From Pseudomonas asplenii (GTDB lineage: Bacteria; Pseudomonadota; Gammaproteobacteria; Pseudomonadales; Pseudomonadaceae), in the NCBI RefSeq assembly GCF_001293465.1, contig NZ_JSYZ01000019.1, positions 244,966 to 308,965 on the forward strand: 64,000 bases of DNA, given 5' to 3'. The position numbers were made by a program, and so were the translations under genes. The stretch's first letter is position 1. The number at the start of each line of letters is the position of its first letter. Under the pieces are notes generated by a model that worked only from the letters and a program-made list of their open reading frames with translations, was not told where the DNA came from and did no database searches. This document shows, piece by piece, positions 42,753 through 50,427 of this stretch.

Positions 42753-43459
42753 GCGCCGTGGCGATCATCCCCGCGCGGGGTGGCAGCAAGCGGATCCCGC
42801 GCAAGAACCTCAAGCTGTTCCATGGCGAGCCGATGATCGCGCGCTCGATCCGGCTGGCGCTGAACAGCGGGCTGTTCGAGCAGGTGGTGGTCAGTACCGA
42901 CGATGCGCAGATCGCCGAGGTGGCGCGCGAGCAGGGCGCGCGCGTGCCGTTCATGCGGCCGGCAACGTTGGCCGATGATTTCACCGGTACTGCGGCGGTG
43001 ATCGCCCATGCCGTCGAGGCGTTGGTGCAGCAGGGCCAGGTTTTCGACTATGCCTGTTGCATCTATGCCACGGCGCCGCTGTTGCAGGGGCGTTTCCTGC
43101 GCGAAGGCTTCGAGTTGCTGGAGCGGCATCCCGAGCGCTCTTTCGCGTTCTCCGTCTGCGAGTTCGGCTTTCCGATCCAGCGCGCACTGACCCTGACGGA
43201 CGAGGGGGCGTTGACCGCGCTCTACCCGGAGCACCGCCAGACCCGTTCCCAGGATCTGCCGCCGGCGTTCCAGGATGCCGGGCAGTTCTATTGGGGGCGC
43301 AGCGCCGCCTGGTTGCGCGGCGATGTGCTGTTTTCCGAAAGGAGCCTGCCCGTGCGGCTGCCGCGCCATCTGGTCCAGGATATCGATACGCCTGAGGATT
43401 GGCTCCGGGCGGAGTACCTGTACTCGGCCTTGCAGGCCGCAGGGGAGTTGCAGTCGTGA
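42749..43459 (+). CDS. pseF: pseudaminic acid cytidylyltransferase
   Basis: CMP-sugar synthetase of 236 residues. The CTP-binding IIPARGGSKRIPRKN motif opens the protein, with PLLQGRFLREG and DIDTPEDW near the end. It joins CMP to pseudaminic acid, the activated form used by flagellin transferases. The TTG at 42749 fits GGAAAA upstream; the GTG at 42758 is an alternative that drops three residues. Confidence 0.92.
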   Translation: MSAVAIIPARGGSKRIPRKNLKLFHGEPMIARSIRLALNSGLFEQVVVSTDDAQIAEVAREQGARVPFMRPATLADDFTGTAAVIAHAVEALVQQGQVFDYACCIYATAPLLQGRFLREGFELLERHPERSFAFSVCEFGFPIQRALTLTDEGALTALYPEHRQTRSQDLPPAFQDAGQFYWGRSAAWLRGDVLFSERSLPVRLPRHLVQDIDTPEDWLRAEYLYSALQAAGELQS

Positions 43460-44961
43460 GAGTGCTGTTTCGGGCTGACGCTTCGGCCGCCATTGGCAGC
43501 GGGCACGTTGCCCGTTGCCTGACGTTGGCCGCGATCCTGCGTGCCGGCGGTGCCCAGGTGCTGTTCGCCTGTCGGGACCTGCCCGGCAATGCCCTGGCCC
43601 GGCTGGCCGGGGAGGGGTGGCGCAGTGTGGTCCTGCCGGGTGCCTATCCGGGTGAAGAGCCCGCCCTGGGTATCGAGGCGCCGTTGCCCTGGCAGGCCGA
43701 TATCGAGGCCCTGGAGTGCAGCCTGGCGGGGGAGCCGGCATTCGACTGGATCGTCGTCGACCACTATGGCCTCGACCATCGCTGGCAGACTGCCGCTCGA
43801 CGCTGGGCAGGACGGATCGCGGCGATCGATGACCTGAACAACCGCCAGCATGCGGTGGACCTTCTCTTCGACCAGAATTTCACCGCCGGCGACCCCGAGT
43901 ATGCCGGACGGGCCCTGGCGCCTTGCCGGCAACTGCTCGGCCCACGCTACGCGCTGATTCGCGACGAGTTCCGCCGCCCCCCGGTGCCGATCAACGTCCA
44001 GGCCGGGCGGGTACTGGTGAATTTCGGCGGGCTCGACGGGGCCGGGGAGACCTGGAAGGCCATGCTGGCCCTGGCGGATTTCCACGATCTGCAGGTTGAT
44101 TTCGTCGCCGGCACGGCCAACCCACGGCTGGCGCAACTGCAGGCGATGGCCGCGGATCGCCCATCGTGGCGGGTGCAGACCTTCGTCAAGGATTTTGCCG
44201 AGCTGATGGCCCGCGCCGATCTGTTCATCGGGGCCGGTGGCGGCACCAGTTGGGAGCGGGCCGCACTGGGCTTGCCGACCCTGTGCATCGCGGTGGCCGA
44301 GAACCAGCAGGCCAACGCCGAACGGCTGGCGGCGGCGGGTGCGCATATCTATCTGGGTAGCAGCCAGGCGGTGGATGTCGATCACCTGAAGCGGGCGGTG
44401 GGTTTCGTGCTCGGCAATGTCGGCCTGCGCCGCAGCCTGGCCGAGCGCTCGCGCGGCCTGGTCGACGGGCTCGGTGCCCGACGTTTTGCCGTCGCCCTGT
44501 TGGGGGCGGGCCTCGACGTGCGGCAGGTGACTCCAGAGGATTCACGGCGCTTGTTCGATGGCCGCAACCATGAGCCGGTCCGTCGGGCGTCGCTGAACAG
44601 CGCGCCGATCGAGTGGCCGGCGCATCAGGCCTGGCTGGCGGCGAAGCTGCGCGATCGCACCTGCCTGCTGCTGATCGCCGAAGCGGCGGATGGCCCGGTG
44701 GGCGTGCTGCGCTATGACCTGGCGGACGAGCGCGCCGAGGTTTCCCTGTACCTGTTCGAGGGCCGCCTGGGGCTGGGCTGGGGCAGGGCGCTGCTGGCCC
44801 GTGGCGAACGGGCCTTGCGCGAGCATTGGCCGCAGGTGACGGTGATCGACGCCCGTGTGCTGCCGGATAACCCGGCATCGATCGAATTGTTTCGCAACAG
44901 CGGTTATGTCCAGTCGGCCAGCCGTTTCGAGCGTGTAGTGAAGGATCAGCTCCATGACTAG
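43456..44961 (+). CDS. pseG: PseG hydrolase fused to a GNAT (PseH-like) acetyltransferase
   Basis: Fusion protein of 501 residues. Residues 1-345 are PseG, a GT-B-type hydrolase that frees 2,4-diacetamido-trideoxy-altrose from UDP: GSGHVARCLTLA near the start and FIGAGGGTSWERAALGLP. Residues about 350-501 form a GNAT domain with acetyl-CoA loop GLGWGRALLARG and PDNPASIELFRNSGY, very likely the PseH step (N4-acetylation). The operon has no separate pseH. GTG start in GTGA overlap with pseF. Confidence 0.92.
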   Translation: MRVLFRADASAAIGSGHVARCLTLAAILRAGGAQVLFACRDLPGNALARLAGEGWRSVVLPGAYPGEEPALGIEAPLPWQADIEALECSLAGEPAFDWIVVDHYGLDHRWQTAARRWAGRIAAIDDLNNRQHAVDLLFDQNFTAGDPEYAGRALAPCRQLLGPRYALIRDEFRRPPVPINVQAGRVLVNFGGLDGAGETWKAMLALADFHDLQVDFVAGTANPRLAQLQAMAADRPSWRVQTFVKDFAELMARADLFIGAGGGTSWERAALGLPTLCIAVAENQQANAERLAAAGAHIYLGSSQAVDVDHLKRAVGFVLGNVGLRRSLAERSRGLVDGLGARRFAVALLGAGLDVRQVTPEDSRRLFDGRNHEPVRRASLNSAPIEWPAHQAWLAAKLRDRTCLLLIAEAADGPVGVLRYDLADERAEVSLYLFEGRLGLGWGRALLARGERALREHWPQVTVIDARVLPDNPASIELFRNSGYVQSASRFERVVKDQLHD

Positions 44962-46006
44962 TTTCAAGATCGGCCAGCGCGTGATTGGCCCGGACGCACC
45001 GCCGTTCGTCATCGCCGAAATGAGCGGCAACCACAACCAGTCGCTGGAGGTGGCCTTGCAGATCGTCGAGGCGGCGGCCAGGGCCGGCGCCCATGCGCTG
45101 AAGTTGCAGACCTACACCGCCGACACCATGACCCTGGACCTCGCCGAGGGCGAGTTCTTCATCAAGGACCCCGGCAGCCTGTGGGCCGGCTCGTCGCTGT
45201 ATGAACTCTACGAGAAGGCCCACACGCCCTGGGAGTGGCATGCGCCGATCTTCGCCCGGGCGAAAGAGCTGGGCATGCTGGCGTTTTCCACGCCTTTCGA
45301 CGAAACGGCCGTGGATTTCCTCGAAAGCCTCGAGGTGCCGGCCTACAAGATCGCCAGTTTCGAGAACACCGACCTGCCGTTGATTCGTCGGGTCGCCGCG
45401 ACGGGCAAGCCGCTGATCATCTCCACCGGCATGGCCAGCGTTGCCGAGCTGGATGAAACGGTCCGTGCCGCGCGAGCCGCCGGTTGTCGCGACCTGGTGC
45501 TGCTCAAGTGCACCAGCACCTACCCGGCGTCACCGCTCAACAGCCATATCCGCACCATTGCCCACCTGCAGCAACTGTTCGGCTGCCAGGTGGGGCTGTC
45601 CGACCATTCCATGGGGGTTGGCGTCGCGGTGGCGGCGGTGGCCCTGGGGGCGACCGTGGTGGAGAAACACTTCACCCTCGATCGTGCCGCCGGCGGGGTG
45701 GACGCCAGTTTCTCCCTGGAACCGGCCGAACTGGCCAGCCTGGTGGTGGAGACCGAGCGGGCCTGGCAGGCGTTGGGCCAGGTGCGTTATGGCGCCACCG
45801 AGGCGGAGCGCAAATCCCTGGTCTACCGGCGTTCGCTGTACGTGGTGCAGGACGTCGCCGAGGGCGAGCCCTTCACCGTGCAGAACGTGCGGGCGATCCG
45901 CCCCGGCCTGGGGCTGGCGCCCAAACATGCCGAGTCTGTGCTCGGGCGCAAGGCCCGGGCGGCCCTGAAACGCGGTACGCCCCTGGACTGGTCGTTGATC
46001 CAATAG
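44954..46006 (+). CDS. pseI: pseudaminic acid synthase
   Basis: NeuB-family enzyme of 350 residues. The barrel domain shows FVIAEMSGNHNQSLE, KLQTYTADTM, STPFDETAVDFL and SDHSMGVGV; the C-terminal 60 residues are an SAF/antifreeze-like domain that closes the active site. It condenses the sugar released by PseG with phosphoenolpyruvate. Overlap with pseG is 8 bases. It ends the coupled pse operon. Confidence 0.95.
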   Translation: MTSFKIGQRVIGPDAPPFVIAEMSGNHNQSLEVALQIVEAAARAGAHALKLQTYTADTMTLDLAEGEFFIKDPGSLWAGSSLYELYEKAHTPWEWHAPIFARAKELGMLAFSTPFDETAVDFLESLEVPAYKIASFENTDLPLIRRVAATGKPLIISTGMASVAELDETVRAARAAGCRDLVLLKCTSTYPASPLNSHIRTIAHLQQLFGCQVGLSDHSMGVGVAVAAVALGATVVEKHFTLDRAAGGVDASFSLEPAELASLVVETERAWQALGQVRYGATEAERKSLVYRRSLYVVQDVAEGEPFTVQNVRAIRPGLGLAPKHAESVLGRKARAALKRGTPLDWSLIQ

Positions 46007-46237
46007 CCTCCTTGGCATCGATTCGGGCAAAATAGGCGTGACTTGTGAGTCATGACGTGCATCTTCACAGTATTGTATTTTCCGGGGATGCGGGCGCCTG
46101 AGCCTTTTCGGTCGGTGATCGCCCCGTTGTATCCGCCGTTTTCGCCCTGTCTTGGGGTGACGGAAAATCCCTGTTGATCGGCGCCCCTCGATGCCTGCGA
46201 GCGGTGATATTCAGCTGTTTATTATTGGGAATTCATA
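46007..46237 (+). other. intergenic gap before the KAS III-like gene
   Basis: These 231 bases hold no convincing gene. A small perfect inverted repeat TGACT-TGTG-AGTCA lies at 46040-46053. The last 40 bases are AT-richer than the surroundings, with GGGAAT near the next ATG. A promoter for the downstream group is likely but could not be placed. Confidence 0.4.
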
Positions 46238-47164
46238 ATGATTGGCATAAAAAGCATTGCCAGTTACGTGCCGACAGCCGGCGTGGACAACTACGCTCAG
46301 GGTGCCAAATTCGCCAAGGATGAAGAGTTCATCCTGGGCAAGATCGGTTCCGCCTTCCTGCCGCGCAAAGACGCCGGGCAGGAAACCTCGGACCTGTGTG
46401 TCGAAGCGGCAAATGCCTTGTTCGCCAGCAATCCGCAACTCAAGCGCGAGAGCATCGACGCGCTGATCGTCGTCACCCAGAACGGTGACGAGGAAGGCCT
46501 GCCGCATACCGCGGCGATCGTCCAGGACAAGCTCGGCCTGCCGACCCACGTGGCGGCGTTCGACATTTCCCTGGGCTGTTCCGGCTACGTCTATGGCATC
46601 TATGCCATGAAGGGCTTCATGGAGGCTGCCGGCCTGAAGAATGGCCTGCTGATCACCGCTGACCCGTATTCGAAGATCGTCGATCCGGAAGACCGCAACA
46701 CCACCATGCTGTTCGGCGATGCCGCGACCGCGACCTGGATGGGTGAAGACGCGCCCTGGCAGTTGGGCAAGTCGAAGTTCGGTACCGATGGCTCCGGCGC
46801 GCCGCACCTGAAGGTCAGCGACGGGGTGTTTTTCATGAACGGCCGCCAGGTGTTCAACTTCGCCCTGCTCAAGGTGCCGGCGCATCTGCATGAACTGCTC
46901 GAGGACTCGGGCCTGCAGCCGAGCGATATCGACGCCTTCTGCATCCACCAGGGCAGTGCGGCGATCGTCGATGCGGTGGCGCGGCGTTTCGAGGACAAGC
47001 CGGAGAAGTTCATCAAGGACATGACCGAGACCGGCAACACCGTGTCATCGAGCATTCCGCTGCTGCTGGAAAAGCACGTGCTCAACTCGACCTGGAAGCG
47101 CGTCGCCCTCAGTGGCTTCGGCGTTGGCCTGTCGTGGGGCTCGGCGATCATTCATCGACCCTGA
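46238..47164 (+). CDS. KAS III (FabH)-like enzyme of the glycosylation island
   Basis: Thiolase-fold protein of 308 residues with an intact triad: Cys in DISLGCSGYVYG, His in FCIHQGSAAI and Asn in TGNTVSSSIP. Genes like this occur in flagellin glycosylation islands of P. syringae (orf3) and P. aeruginosa, where they are needed for normal glycan. In P. syringae the terminal sugar carries a hydroxybutyryl-type acyl group, so it may make an acyl donor. It is not the housekeeping fabH by context. Confidence 0.88.
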   Translation: MIGIKSIASYVPTAGVDNYAQGAKFAKDEEFILGKIGSAFLPRKDAGQETSDLCVEAANALFASNPQLKRESIDALIVVTQNGDEEGLPHTAAIVQDKLGLPTHVAAFDISLGCSGYVYGIYAMKGFMEAAGLKNGLLITADPYSKIVDPEDRNTTMLFGDAATATWMGEDAPWQLGKSKFGTDGSGAPHLKVSDGVFFMNGRQVFNFALLKVPAHLHELLEDSGLQPSDIDAFCIHQGSAAIVDAVARRFEDKPEKFIKDMTETGNTVSSSIPLLLEKHVLNSTWKRVALSGFGVGLSWGSAIIHRP

Positions 47165-47238
47165 TTCCACAGGGTTGCAAAGTGGCGCTCCGGGTGAGTT
47201 AACCTTGAGCGCTATTTTTTTGCGCGGAGCGAGGCAGG

Positions 47239-48531
47239 ATGAGCGATAGCTTTGAGCGGAATGCCCGGATCATCGAGGCGCGCTGGCCGCAGGTGTGGCA
47301 GCGCCTGCTGGCCGAGGAGAGTGACCGGCTGGCCATCGAGCTGGTCGAGGGGCTGGGTTCGACGCTGAGTGTCGGCGGCGTGCAACTGACCAGTCGGCAT
47401 GACCGTATCGCCGAGGCGCGCCTGCAGGCCGCCTGCCTGCCGCCTGGCAGTGCCACGCTGCATGTCTATGGCACGGGGCTGGGTGATCTGCAGCAGGTGC
47501 TGCTGGAGTCGCCGCAATTGCAGCGGCTGAACGTGCATGTGCTCAATGGCGCGTTGTTCAAGCGGGTGCTCGGGCTGCTGGAGCAGGATGGCTGGCTGGC
47601 CGATCCGCGGGTCGAACTGGGTTATGCGGCCGATCATCCGGAAATCCTCTTCCCGTTTTTTGCGCTGCCGGCCGAGTTGGTCCTGGCCGACGATTGCAAT
47701 GCGCGGATGCGCGACCGGCTGGTGGCCGAAGTGCACCTGAGTTTCAACAACCGCGAGTTCGACCCGCAATCCCCGGATATACTTCAGCGCCTGGATGAGA
47801 CTTGCGGGATCTTCGCTGCCGATCGCGATGTCGCCGAGTTGTTCGCAACGCGAGCGGGGCAGCACTTCTACGTGATCGGCACCGGGCCGAGCCTCGAACA
47901 GCAGTTGGACAAGTTGCGCGCGGTTCGCGCCCAGGCGCAGCGCCCCCTGTTCATCAGTGTCGATACCGCCTACCGGCCGTTGCAGGAGCAGGGCATCAAG
48001 CCCGACCTGGTGGTGAGCATCGACCAGCGTATCGGCTTCAGGCACCTGCCGCCCGAGGCGTCCGAGGGGATTGCGCTGGTCTACATGCCCATGAGCGATC
48101 CCCAGGTGCTCCGGGCCTGGCAGGGGCCGCGCTATGGGGGCTATTCCGCCAGCCCGGTCTATGGGGCGGTTCGCCAGCAGTTCCAGCGGGGCATGCTGTA
48201 TGTCGGCGGCAGCGTGCTGCACCCGGCAGTCGATCTGGCGGTGAAGATGGGGGCCGCGACCATTACCCTGTTTGGCGCCGATTTCGCCTTCCCGATGAAC
48301 AAGACCCACGCCGGCTGGAATGATGGCGAGCTCGGTCCGGGGGTCAACGAGGCGCGGCACTGGGTGCTCGATGGCAATGGCCAGCGGGTGCGCACGCAGT
48401 TGAATTTCCGTCGCTATCTCTGCGAACTGGAGCGTTATATCGCCGCGCATCCGCAGGTGCGTTTCCTCAACAGCAGCCGGGCGGGCGCGCGGATTATCGG
48501 CAGCGGGTTCGACCAGGAGTTCGTGCAATGA
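47239..48531 (+). CDS. Maf-type flagellin glycosyltransferase (DUF115/MptE-like)
   Basis: Protein of 430 residues with the central MAF_flag10/DUF115 domain: FYVIGTGPSLEQQLDKL near residue 215, VDTAYRPL, PDLVVSIDQRIGF and TLFGADFAF. Maf (motility-associated factor) proteins transfer pseudaminic or legionaminic acid to Ser or Thr of flagellin. With the complete pse operon upstream and fliC just downstream it is the expected pseudaminic acid transferase. GCGAGGCAGG precedes the ATG. Confidence 0.9.
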   Translation: MSDSFERNARIIEARWPQVWQRLLAEESDRLAIELVEGLGSTLSVGGVQLTSRHDRIAEARLQAACLPPGSATLHVYGTGLGDLQQVLLESPQLQRLNVHVLNGALFKRVLGLLEQDGWLADPRVELGYAADHPEILFPFFALPAELVLADDCNARMRDRLVAEVHLSFNNREFDPQSPDILQRLDETCGIFAADRDVAELFATRAGQHFYVIGTGPSLEQQLDKLRAVRAQAQRPLFISVDTAYRPLQEQGIKPDLVVSIDQRIGFRHLPPEASEGIALVYMPMSDPQVLRAWQGPRYGGYSASPVYGAVRQQFQRGMLYVGGSVLHPAVDLAVKMGAATITLFGADFAFPMNKTHAGWNDGELGPGVNEARHWVLDGNGQRVRTQLNFRRYLCELERYIAAHPQVRFLNSSRAGARIIGSGFDQEFVQ

Positions 48532-48797
48532 AGCCCTTCGAATACAGTATCGGCGAAGCGCGGCGCTGCTCGGCATTGTTCCGCTTCGGTCGCGATGTCG
48601 AGGCGGCGCTGGTGATGGTCGAGGTCTTCGACGGCATCCAGGCGCTGCTTCAGCAGGCACCTGCCGAGGTGCAACAGACATGGACGCAACTGCTGGTGTC
48701 GATGCTCGACTGCCAGGAGCGCCAGGACTGGCTCGGATTGGCCGATACCCTGCAATACGAATTGGTCGAGCTGCTGGAGACGGTCCAGGGCGCGTGA
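48528..48797 (+). CDS. small protein coupled to the Maf gene
   Basis: Protein of 89 residues, probably all helical and acidic. It contains EAALVMVEVFDGIQALLQQAP and ends ELVELLETVQGA. Its ATG overlaps the maf stop (ATGA), so the two are translated together. No family recognised with certainty. It resembles in size and place the small genes found next to maf in other Pseudomonas; a chaperone-like helper role for flagellin or Maf is a guess. Confidence 0.7.
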   Translation: MKPFEYSIGEARRCSALFRFGRDVEAALVMVEVFDGIQALLQQAPAEVQQTWTQLLVSMLDCQERQDWLGLADTLQYELVELLETVQGA

Positions 48798-48890
48798 GGA
48801 TGCCCTGGTGACGAACGGTTGGGCATGGGCGGTTCTCTGGCGCCATTTTTCCTGTTGGCGCTATGCGCTAAGCCTTTGTTTTTAGAGGGG

Positions 48891-48940
48891 TGGCAGGTTG
48901 CTAGCAAATTTTTTGAAAAAAGCCCTCAAGCAACCTGCCA
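48891..48940. repeat. perfect inverted repeat across the fliC promoter
   Basis: TGGCAGGTTGCT (48891-48902) and AGCAACCTGCCA (48929-48940) are perfect 12-base arms 26 bases apart. Concentric with them lies TTTTTTGAAAAAA at 48909-48921. The right arm covers most of the -35 and spacer of the sigma-28 promoter. Confidence 0.75.
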
Positions 48941-48952
48941 TACCGACGATAA
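48926..48952 (+). promoter_or_regulatory. sigma-28 (FliA) promoter of fliC
   Basis: TCAAGCAA, 11 bases, then GACGATAA match the Pseudomonas FliA consensus (TCAAG, spacer, GCCGATAA). It leaves a leader of about 70 bases before the fliC ATG. Confidence 0.85.
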
Positions 48953-49033
48953 CTATTACGAAGGTTCTCTAGGCCACACCCGGCGGATGCCAGGGCCGGA
49001 AGCCGTAGTACACCACCCAACGAGGAATTCGTC

Positions 49034-49894
49034 ATGGCTTTAACTGTAAACACCAACACTACGTCGCTGAACGTTCAGAAGAACCTGAACCGTGCTTCCG
49101 ATGCCCTGTCTACCTCCATGCAGCGCCTGTCTTCCGGTCTGAAAATCAACAGCGCCAAAGACGACGCCGCTGGTCTGCAGATCTCCAACCGCATGTCTTC
49201 GCAGATCCGTGGTAACAACCAGGCTGTGCAGAACGCCAACGACGGTATCTCCGTTGCCCAGACCGCTGAAGGCGCTCTGCAAGCTTCGACCGACATCCTG
49301 CAGCGTATGCGTGAACTGGCTGTTAAAGCCCGTAACGGAACCAACGGCACTGCCGACCAGACCGCGACCAACGCCGAATTCGCTCAGATGTCTGACGAAC
49401 TGACTCGTATCGCTCAGTCCACCAACCTGAACGGCAAATTCCTGCTGGACGGTTCGGCTGGTACCGTGACCCTGCAAGTCGGCGCCAACACCGGCACCGC
49501 CAACCACATCGACCTGGTTCTGAGCTCGAAATTCGACGCCGCCAGCCTGTCGGTAGGTAGCGGTACTGTGGTTCTGACCGGTACCACCGGTACTGGTGCA
49601 GGTTCGGCCTCGGACAACATCGACAACGCGATCACCGCTATCGACGCGGCAATCGCTACCATCGGTGCTACCCGTGCCAACCTGGGTGCTTCGCAGAACC
49701 GTCTGACCAGCACCATCTCCAACCTGCAGAACATCAACGAAAACACCACTGCTGCACAAGGTCGCGTACAAGATACCGACTTCGCCGCGGAAACTGCTAA
49801 CCTGACCAAGCAGCAGACCCTGCAACAGGCTTCCACCTCTGTTCTGGCTCAGGCTAACCAACTGCCTTCCGCTGTACTGAAGCTGCTTCAGTAA
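49034..49894 (+). CDS. fliC: flagellin FliC
   Basis: Flagellin of 286 residues, short for the family. The N-terminal D0/D1 part (about 1-140) includes the flg22-type epitope at residues 30-51 (core SSGLKINSAKDDAAGLQI) and the LQRMRELAVKA stretch recognised by TLR5; the C-terminal D1/D0 part ends SVLKLLQ-like AVLKLLQ. The central domain is only about 60 residues and rich in Ser and Thr (VGSGTVVLTGTTGTGAGSAS), likely sites for glycan. Codon use differs from its neighbours (many GCT, CGT and AAC), as for a highly expressed gene. GAGGAATTC precedes the ATG. Confidence 0.96.
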   Translation: MALTVNTNTTSLNVQKNLNRASDALSTSMQRLSSGLKINSAKDDAAGLQISNRMSSQIRGNNQAVQNANDGISVAQTAEGALQASTDILQRMRELAVKARNGTNGTADQTATNAEFAQMSDELTRIAQSTNLNGKFLLDGSAGTVTLQVGANTGTANHIDLVLSSKFDAASLSVGSGTVVLTGTTGTGAGSASDNIDNAITAIDAAIATIGATRANLGASQNRLTSTISNLQNINENTTAAQGRVQDTDFAAETANLTKQQTLQQASTSVLAQANQLPSAVLKLLQ

Positions 49895-49910
49895 TTTCGG
49901 AATGAGTTTT

Positions 49911-49948
49911 GGCGGGGGAGTGTGCTTGCCACGCTCTCTCGCCTTTTT
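49911..49948 (+). terminator. terminator after fliC
   Basis: A 14-pair stem with three G-U pairs (GGCGGGGGAG start, CTCTCTCGCC end) and a 5-base loop runs straight into TTTTT. It starts 17 bases past the fliC stop and would separate abundant fliC message from flaG. Confidence 0.88.
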
Positions 49949-49967
49949 ACGTTGAGAGGTGATGAAG

Positions 49968-50345
49968 ATGGACATGAGTGTAAAGCTTAATCTGTCTTAT
50001 CCAGCTGTTCTGCCAGCCAGTTCCAACAGCACCACTGTGGTTGATAAGACGGCTGCGGCACCTCAGGCGGATAAGGTGCAAGCGGCTCCAGACACCGACG
50101 CCACCAACAAGGATGCGGATTCCTCCGAAAGACTCAAGCGGGCTGTTCAGGATATTGAAAAGTTCGTGCAGTCGATCAAGCGTAACCTGGAGTTCTCGAT
50201 TGACGAACATTCCGGGAAAGTCATCGTCAAGGTCATCGCCAGCGAGACGGGCGAGGTGGTCAGGCAGATCCCTTCCGCCGAGGCCATGAAGTTGGCTGAC
50301 AGCCTGAGTTCGGCGAGCAGCCTACTGTTCGACGGAAAAGCCTGA
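49968..50345 (+). CDS. flaG: FlaG family protein
   Basis: FlaG of 125 residues. The N-terminal half is a Thr/Ala/Asp-rich disordered region; the C-terminal half (about 55-125) is the FlaG domain with LEFSIDEHSGKVIVKVI and GEVVRQIPSAEAM. FlaG influences filament length in several bacteria. The ATG at 49968 has AGAGG eight bases upstream; in-frame GTG/ATG at 49959-49962 lie too close to that site. Confidence 0.9.
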   Translation: MDMSVKLNLSYPAVLPASSNSTTVVDKTAAAPQADKVQAAPDTDATNKDADSSERLKRAVQDIEKFVQSIKRNLEFSIDEHSGKVIVKVIASETGEVVRQIPSAEAMKLADSLSSASSLLFDGKA

Positions 50346-50427
50346 CAACTGGCATGAATAGTGTTTGCTGGATCTTTGGCTGTTGATAAAGGTCAAAAGA
50401 TCGGCAGCAATCTGACGGGAGAGGCAC

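Noticed and set aside
46016..46035. Sigma-54-like site TTGGCATCGATTCGGGC before the KAS III-like gene
   Set aside because: The spacing between GG and GC is 11, not 10, and the -12 core TTGC is missing.
47239..48531. The DUF115 protein as 6-hydroxymethylpterin diphosphokinase
   Set aside because: That name comes from a distant archaeal relative; position by pse genes and fliC favours Maf.
26802..48797. The glycosylation island as recently acquired foreign DNA
   Set aside because: Base composition and codon use look like the flagellar neighbours, and no integrase, transposase, tRNA or direct repeats flank it.
49034..49894. fliC as foreign because its codon use differs
   Set aside because: The bias toward GCT, CGT and AAC is what is expected of a very highly expressed gene.
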